A stretch of DNA of 64,000 nucleotides, from assembly GCA_961205875.1 (NCBI GenBank), contig OY540810.1, positions 21,142,001 through 21,206,000 of the forward strand, given 5' to 3'. The position numbers and the translations under genes were made by a program. The notes below the pieces were generated by a model that saw only the letters and a list, made by a program, of their open reading frames with translations, was not told the origin of the DNA and did no database searches. Positions 59,270 to 64,000 of this stretch are shown one piece after another. This DNA comes from Sialis fuliginosa. Its lineage: Eukaryota; Arthropoda; Insecta; Megaloptera; Sialidae. Each line of letters opens with the position of its first letter. Position 1 is the first letter of the stretch.

Positions 59270-60610
59270 TATACAATAACAACGAACGCAAATATTATTG
59301 CGCAAAACAAAATTTTAATGCACAAAACAGAAAATGCTATTGAGGTGCTCAAAAAATTTATTTTTAATATCGCACTTTATGTTTAGTATAATGCTCAGAA
59401 TCAAAATTTTATTGCTCAAATGCAATATATTTAATGCTCAAAATACCTGTATAAAATATTGCCCGCTTAAATACTAACGATAAAAAATATATAAGGTAAA
59501 AAGATAAGGTTTAAATTTGTAAAACTAAATGATTATTTTACTATTATATTATTATTACAGTGGGAGGGGGGGGGGGATTAATAACTATCTGGAATCATTT
59601 ACAGATGTCATTTTTAAATTAGAAAAAATGGGTTTTGACACCCCACATGCCTTGATATAATTTTTAACGTCACCCTAAAAAAAATATTATCTAAATTTTT
59701 TACATCTACGAGTATGTCTAGCGGTCATAATTTTGCATGTTCAGTTAAAATTTCAAGTTTGTAGCTTATACAGTTTACTGTAAAAAAAACTAATAAAAAG
59801 AAAAAAATAAACTCGTGTTTTCTCCTTTTTTATCTTATAAAAATTCCTGTGTCGGAAAGCCCTAGTGAGTATCAGGTTCGACACCCGTTAGTCTGCCACT
59901 ATCCCGACCGATTTTCTTGAAACGAATTTATCTCCAATTTATATAAACCAATTATATTTAAAATTTCGTTACTTAAAATAATCTAATTGTTAAATATTGC
60001 GTAAACACATCGACAAAACATTACCAAGTAAACAATTGGAAGTAAGTAAATTCAAGAATTTAATGAATAACTGAGCAAATTCTTTAGAGTGATCCCGAGA
60101 TAAATCGTAATTGTGTACCAAAACTATTCATCTTACTTACAATAATGCTTTAGATTTTATTACACATCACAATTGCCCAATTCGAGGAAGAACGGATCGC
60201 ATATAAAGTACCAAGCAATGAGAATTTTATGCCCGGGTACCAGTTTATGTGTATGTTTTATTTTCTTCATGAATATTCTGATTACAAGAAAAACTCAACT
60301 GTAAGAAACTACATTCAAATCAACTTTTACTGTAAATTGCATTTAAATTCATTTAAATTTTGTAATTTTTATTTTATTTTACAGAAACTTTTTTTATTTA
60401 ATTAATTAGTTTAAATAATATTTAATATTAAGATGCTCTTTAACTCTAACACAAGAACTAACTAAATACTACATAACCAGTACATTCTACGTAATAATAC
60501 ATTTGTTTTTTTTATACCTATATAAATAAAATTAGTGAAGCTATTAAAATACATAGAAGCTTGATTTTAAATAAGACTTTCAAGAATTATTCACTTAGAA
60601 ACTATAAGCT
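59270..60610. other. AT-rich non-coding stretch
   Basis: Poly-G at about 59566-59576. GTGAGTATCAGGTTCGACACC at about 59864-59884 contains a GGTTCGANNCC B-box-like string of tRNA-derived SINEs, but no A box or tRNA fold was found. Confidence 0.4.
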
Positions 60611-60616
60611 TTAAAC

Positions 60617-60791
60617 CTTGGCACTTTACAGAAACGGTCTTCGTCACTGCGTCGACTTTGCAAATCTATTACATGTTAGCTGCGTCAAAACGCAGCGCCG
60701 TTTCAACGCAGTTAACATGCCACTTGTATTGAAACACATATAATAGATTTGCAAGGTCGAAGCGATGACGGAGACCGTTTCTGTAAAGTGC
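60617..60791. mobile_element. MITE with CCTTGGCACTTTACAG ends
   Basis: The left arm CCTTGGCACTTTACAGAAAC/GGTCTTCGTCACTGCGTCGA/CTTTGCAAATCTATTA pairs with the right arm over about 56 bp with about 90% identity. An inner stem CATGTTAGCTGCGT / ACGCAGTTAACATG surrounds a small loop. The flanks CTTTAAA and CTTTAGA suggest a worn 7-8-bp target duplication. No coding capacity. Confidence 0.85.
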
Positions 60792-60799
60792 CAAGGCTT

Positions 60800-61290
60800 T
60801 AGAAAAAAAGTACAAGATACAAAAAGTGTTTATTAAGATCTAATTATACTTAGAGAATTATTTTTTTAAACTTTTAAACAAAAACAAAAAAATACGAAAT
60901 GTTAAAAAAAAATCTAGAATAATTAATTTGACCGAGTAAACATATGTTGTACTTTTTCTCTAAAGTTGATGATTTCTGTATAAAAAATTCTTGATTGTTC
61001 AAAATCACGAAATTATTTTGTTAGATATCTTGTAAAGTTTACGTTGTTCAAAAAAAAGTTTTTAATAAAATTCGTGTTTTTTACGTAGAATAAGATTGCT
61101 AATTAAAATTTGTAGGTTTCTATTTAAAAATATGATGTTGACTTTCAAATTACCTTGAAAATCGCGTTAAATAACAAATAAATATTACTATTTGATTAGC
61201 CCCTCATAACCAAAGATTTATTTCAAATATGCAATTGTTCTGAAATAAAAATCTGTAACACTTTAAATGCCCCATCCTATATATTCAGAC
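60800..61290. other. AT-rich non-coding stretch
   Basis: It lies 3' of the Yellow-like pseudogene. I looked for its C-terminal half and found nothing convincing. Confidence 0.45.
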
Positions 61291-62757
61291 TTAATTCAGA
61301 ACAATGTTATAACACTTATATGTATGTGTGTTGATAGATTTACCATTTATTACAATAGGCGCAGCATTTTGTTGCGCTAGTATTGTACAACTGTCACGTA
61401 CTTTCCAAGATAAATTTCTCTCAAAGTCATAAACTATTAATCCTGGATCTTTTAAACTTCTGTCAGTTATGTGAATAAATATTCCTTAGGATTCATCAAC
61501 AACGAAATCGTTTAAGTCAGAATGTATAGGAAGATTATTATTTAAATCATATACTTCTAATGTAGGTTCAACAATGATACAAGTTTTGCTTCAATTGTAG
61601 GTATCTTTCCATTATCTTTCATCACTGTCTATTTCAAGATCTTGAACATTTTGTAAGATGCAGCATTCATTCAACTTATTTTCATACCAATTTGGAAATG
61701 GTTTCAACAAAGGTGAGTAAGAAGTTGAAGATATAGGAATAGGGAGAGTTGGGGAAGGTTTATACATTTTTAATAAAATATAAATGTTCTGTATAAAAAC
61801 ATTAAAAAATCAAAACAAACGTTCTTTTCACTGGAAGTTCTGTCCTTTGTACATAATATAACAAGATTATTTGAGATAAATTGTCATATCTAAGTATGAA
61901 TTTCGTGTTTTGAAAAAAAAATTGTAAACTGTATTAAACCACTCCGACCTCGGAGACATTATATAAAAAAATATGTTCGAAGAACACTGTCATAAAAATA
62001 TTCATATACATCTTAAAGGTAGTTTTAATATAGCTTAGAACGTAAAATATTAAACCTCTGAAAATTGAAAAAATCATACAGTAAACTAAACCTCAAAATA
62101 AAAAAAAATTATAAATAAAGATTATGATGACTGAATAGCACATATAATAATTTTATTAAATAAGCCAATTAACCAAATCATTCGATAATAAAGTACGTTG
62201 GTCATCAGATTGATACAAACGTGAAGATCGGATGGTTCTATCAGTATTATACATTACCAAACCTCCTCGTTTTTACTGTATAAACGCTCCACAGGTGAAA
62301 ATTTTTTATTGTGAAAAGATTACAAACAAATAAATGTAACTGTTATACGTATAAAATAACACTAGTCCATTCAAAATAACACAATTTATTACTGTTTGTG
62401 AAGTATTTTCGACAACGCACCAAAATTACTTCCACATATTGAAAACGAAAATTGATGAAAATGACCATCAAGATTACAATTTAAAGATTTAAACCGTTAA
62501 TATCTTGTGGCGGGTGATCAATGCCACCTATCTATTGGTGTTACACATACATATTTTTTGTAGTTACGTTAGTACACTTATTAGTCCATCTTTATGAACG
62601 CTCCCAGTGTATGAATCCTCCCCATCTCTCTCTACAGGTTAATGTTGCTAGAATACCGTATTTCCACCTAGTTAGTGCAACAAAATACCCAAATTCAGAA
62701 TACTCAGCATTATTAATTATTACATTTTCTGGTACATAAGTTCCGCTTAAAACACCA
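61291..62757 (-). pseudogene. Yellow/major royal jelly family pseudogene
   Basis: Yellow/MRJP proteins are secreted or surface beta-propeller proteins; insect members act in pigmentation and cuticle. Two blocks are recognisable on the minus strand. Block 1 (62757-62640): GVLSGTYVPENVIINN...YFVALTRWKYGILATL, matching the family's N-terminal YIPEN and V-P-R-W-x-x-G-x-P-A-T-L motifs. Block 2 (61788-61291, after an acceptor-like TTTTTATACAG): PTLPIPI...PLLKPFPNW, LQNVQDLEIDSD, LEVYDLNNNL, FVVDE, GIFIHITD and DPGLIVYDFERNLSWKVRD, in family order and one register. In-frame stops lie at 61614-61612 (TAA), 61593-61591 (TGA) and 61488-61486 (TAA). The usual W-V-L-D segment after LEIDSD is lost, and the C-terminal half is absent. 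About 850 bp between the blocks may be a former intron. Retained block order and spacing suggest a decayed genomic duplicate rather than a processed copy. Confidence 0.8.
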
Positions 62758-62759
62758 CA

Positions 62760-64000
62760 TTCGATTGTGCATTGATAAAAGTAATAAAGTATATTGTAAT
62801 GAGCAAAATTATGTATTGATTTTTGTACATTTTGAAGCAGACTAATACAAACTATAACTTTATGTTAATATATATTTAATGGTTTCGTTTCAATAAAAGT
62901 AAAAATGACAAATGCGTTTTTAATATGTGTATGTTGGACTATAAAGTCGTGATATTGATTTTATAACTGATGTAATGTTCATGAAACACGATTATATAAA
63001 AGTTCAAATCATTCACTTGTCATCAAACAAATAATTGAACGGTTTTTGTAAATAACATGAAAAATTATTAACATTTTTTTGGTATTGCATTCTATATAAT
63101 ACATAAATCGAATATGTTGCCACTTTTTTATTTTCTTCTTGTGTATAATATAAATAAAATCTATCACAATTTAAAAAATAAGACACAGAATTTTACTTCA
63201 TTGTTTTTAACACACTACACGGTAAATTAGGTATGTCTATATTTAAAAGTTCATTTTAAAACCTCAATACTTTCTGGTAAGATATACAAAATTTAAGACT
63301 TAGGAATCACAATATAATAAAACATATTTAATTTTTATACGTAACATATATACAATTTTTTAAATCAGTATAACAAAAATGTATATCTGAATGTAAAAAA
63401 TGTAAACATAGTATTTTCAGATATGCATACTGATTAAATGCAGACAATTTATGGGTTATACATAAACAAATAAATCAAATGTATTATAATAAACTTTTGA
63501 CAGACCCTGTACTTTTAATATAAAGAAGTTGTAGAACTAATAAAAGTTTGCGGCGTCTATATTCCGCTCGCACAACGCAATATTCCCTGTTAAAGTTTCC
63601 TTCTCACTAAACGTATTTACAACGCAACTTATTATATATATGTACATATGTATATACATACATGTTTGTATATATTATATAATATGTAATTAATATATAA
63701 ATAAGTAATATATAATATAATACATATTTCCTTTTTATTTATGTAAATAAAATGTAAATTATATTTAAATAAAAGAAAATATTGTATAGGTACTAATAGT
63801 TTTTTTTTAACTACAGTTAATAATATCAATATAATGTAATAGGTATGCACCAATAAAAATATTATTATACAATTTTAAGAATCGAAATTACTATTGGATA
63901 GATTGCACATGAAATAATAAATCCGATGTTTGTTATAACGTTATAAGTACATAATATTAAAATCCTGATATTTAATAATACTTTTATATAGTAGGTAAGT
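62760..64000. other. AT-rich non-coding stretch
   Basis: Upstream of the pseudogene. Its first exon or promoter could lie here, but nothing is recognisable. An ATAT/GTATAC-rich low-complexity tract is at 63630-63720. Confidence 0.45.

Noticed and set aside
59864-59884. tRNA gene or tRNA-derived SINE suggested by a GGTTCGANNCC string
   Set aside because: No A box at the right distance and no cloverleaf could be folded.
62521-62739. 72-codon plus-strand ORF
   Set aside because: It is antisense to the Yellow-like N-terminal block, which explains why the frame is open.
1-64000. CRISPR array, operons, ribosome-binding sites, phage or plasmid features
   Set aside because: Composition, intron-like structure and transposon content are those of an animal nuclear genome. 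No spaced direct repeats of CRISPR type were seen.

Overview
This is AT-rich (roughly 70% A+T) animal nuclear DNA. It has no operons, no dense coding and no complete protein-coding gene that can be defended. Insect origin is the best fit. The evidence is relics of a Yellow/major-royal-jelly-family gene, a short (TTAGG)n run, many small inverted-repeat DNA transposons, and dispersed repeats of the kinds common in insect introns and intergenic DNA. An AT-rich hemipteran (aphid-like) or lepidopteran is plausible, but the sequence does not decide the order.

Layout. Positions 1-21000 are mostly anonymous AT-rich DNA with three fold-back elements (5700-6020, 9731-10099, 11926-12335), a hairpin carrying a ribozyme-like motif (4296-4371), an hAT-type end (about 3935-4161), dispersed repeat copies and a CpG-rich island (11340-11660). 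Positions 21000-36300 are a transposon-rich block. It holds two copies of a TAGGGTAAGTGGGG-ended MITE, a GC-rich MITE (26008-26272), a decayed LINE ORF2 end (26485-26658) and two opposed copies of one non-LTR-like repeat. It also holds a 1.68-kb PIF/Harbinger element (30326-32001) with a TTA target duplication, a transposase relic and a nested retroelement-like insertion. An unidentified coding relic at 32444-32634 is cut by another insertion, and a roughly 123-bp tandem array lies at 35708-36000. Positions 38000-42050 carry a long inverted repeat (38147-38609 against 40075-40553), a 96%-identical 220-bp palindrome (40857-41076) and a GATCTAC-rich fold-back element whose second copy is at 56091-56363.

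The strongest host-gene signals are in the last third. A CpG-rich segment ends in ATGTCG directly followed by the splice-donor sequence GTGAGT (49245-49256, + strand). This looks like a first coding exon whose other exons I cannot place. On the minus strand, 62757-61291 is a broken member of the Yellow/MRJP family with three in-frame stop codons. Other elements in this third are two hAT/P-type MITEs with target duplications (48216-48433 and 57143-57341), two further MITEs (48466-48605, 60617-60791) and a G-rich tandem duplication (59089-59265).

No genes here work together in a visible pathway. The window reads as a gene-poor intergenic or large-intron region that has been a sink for small transposons, with one probable gene start and one dead gene. 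Similarity between copies was judged by eye, so boundaries of dispersed repeats are approximate.
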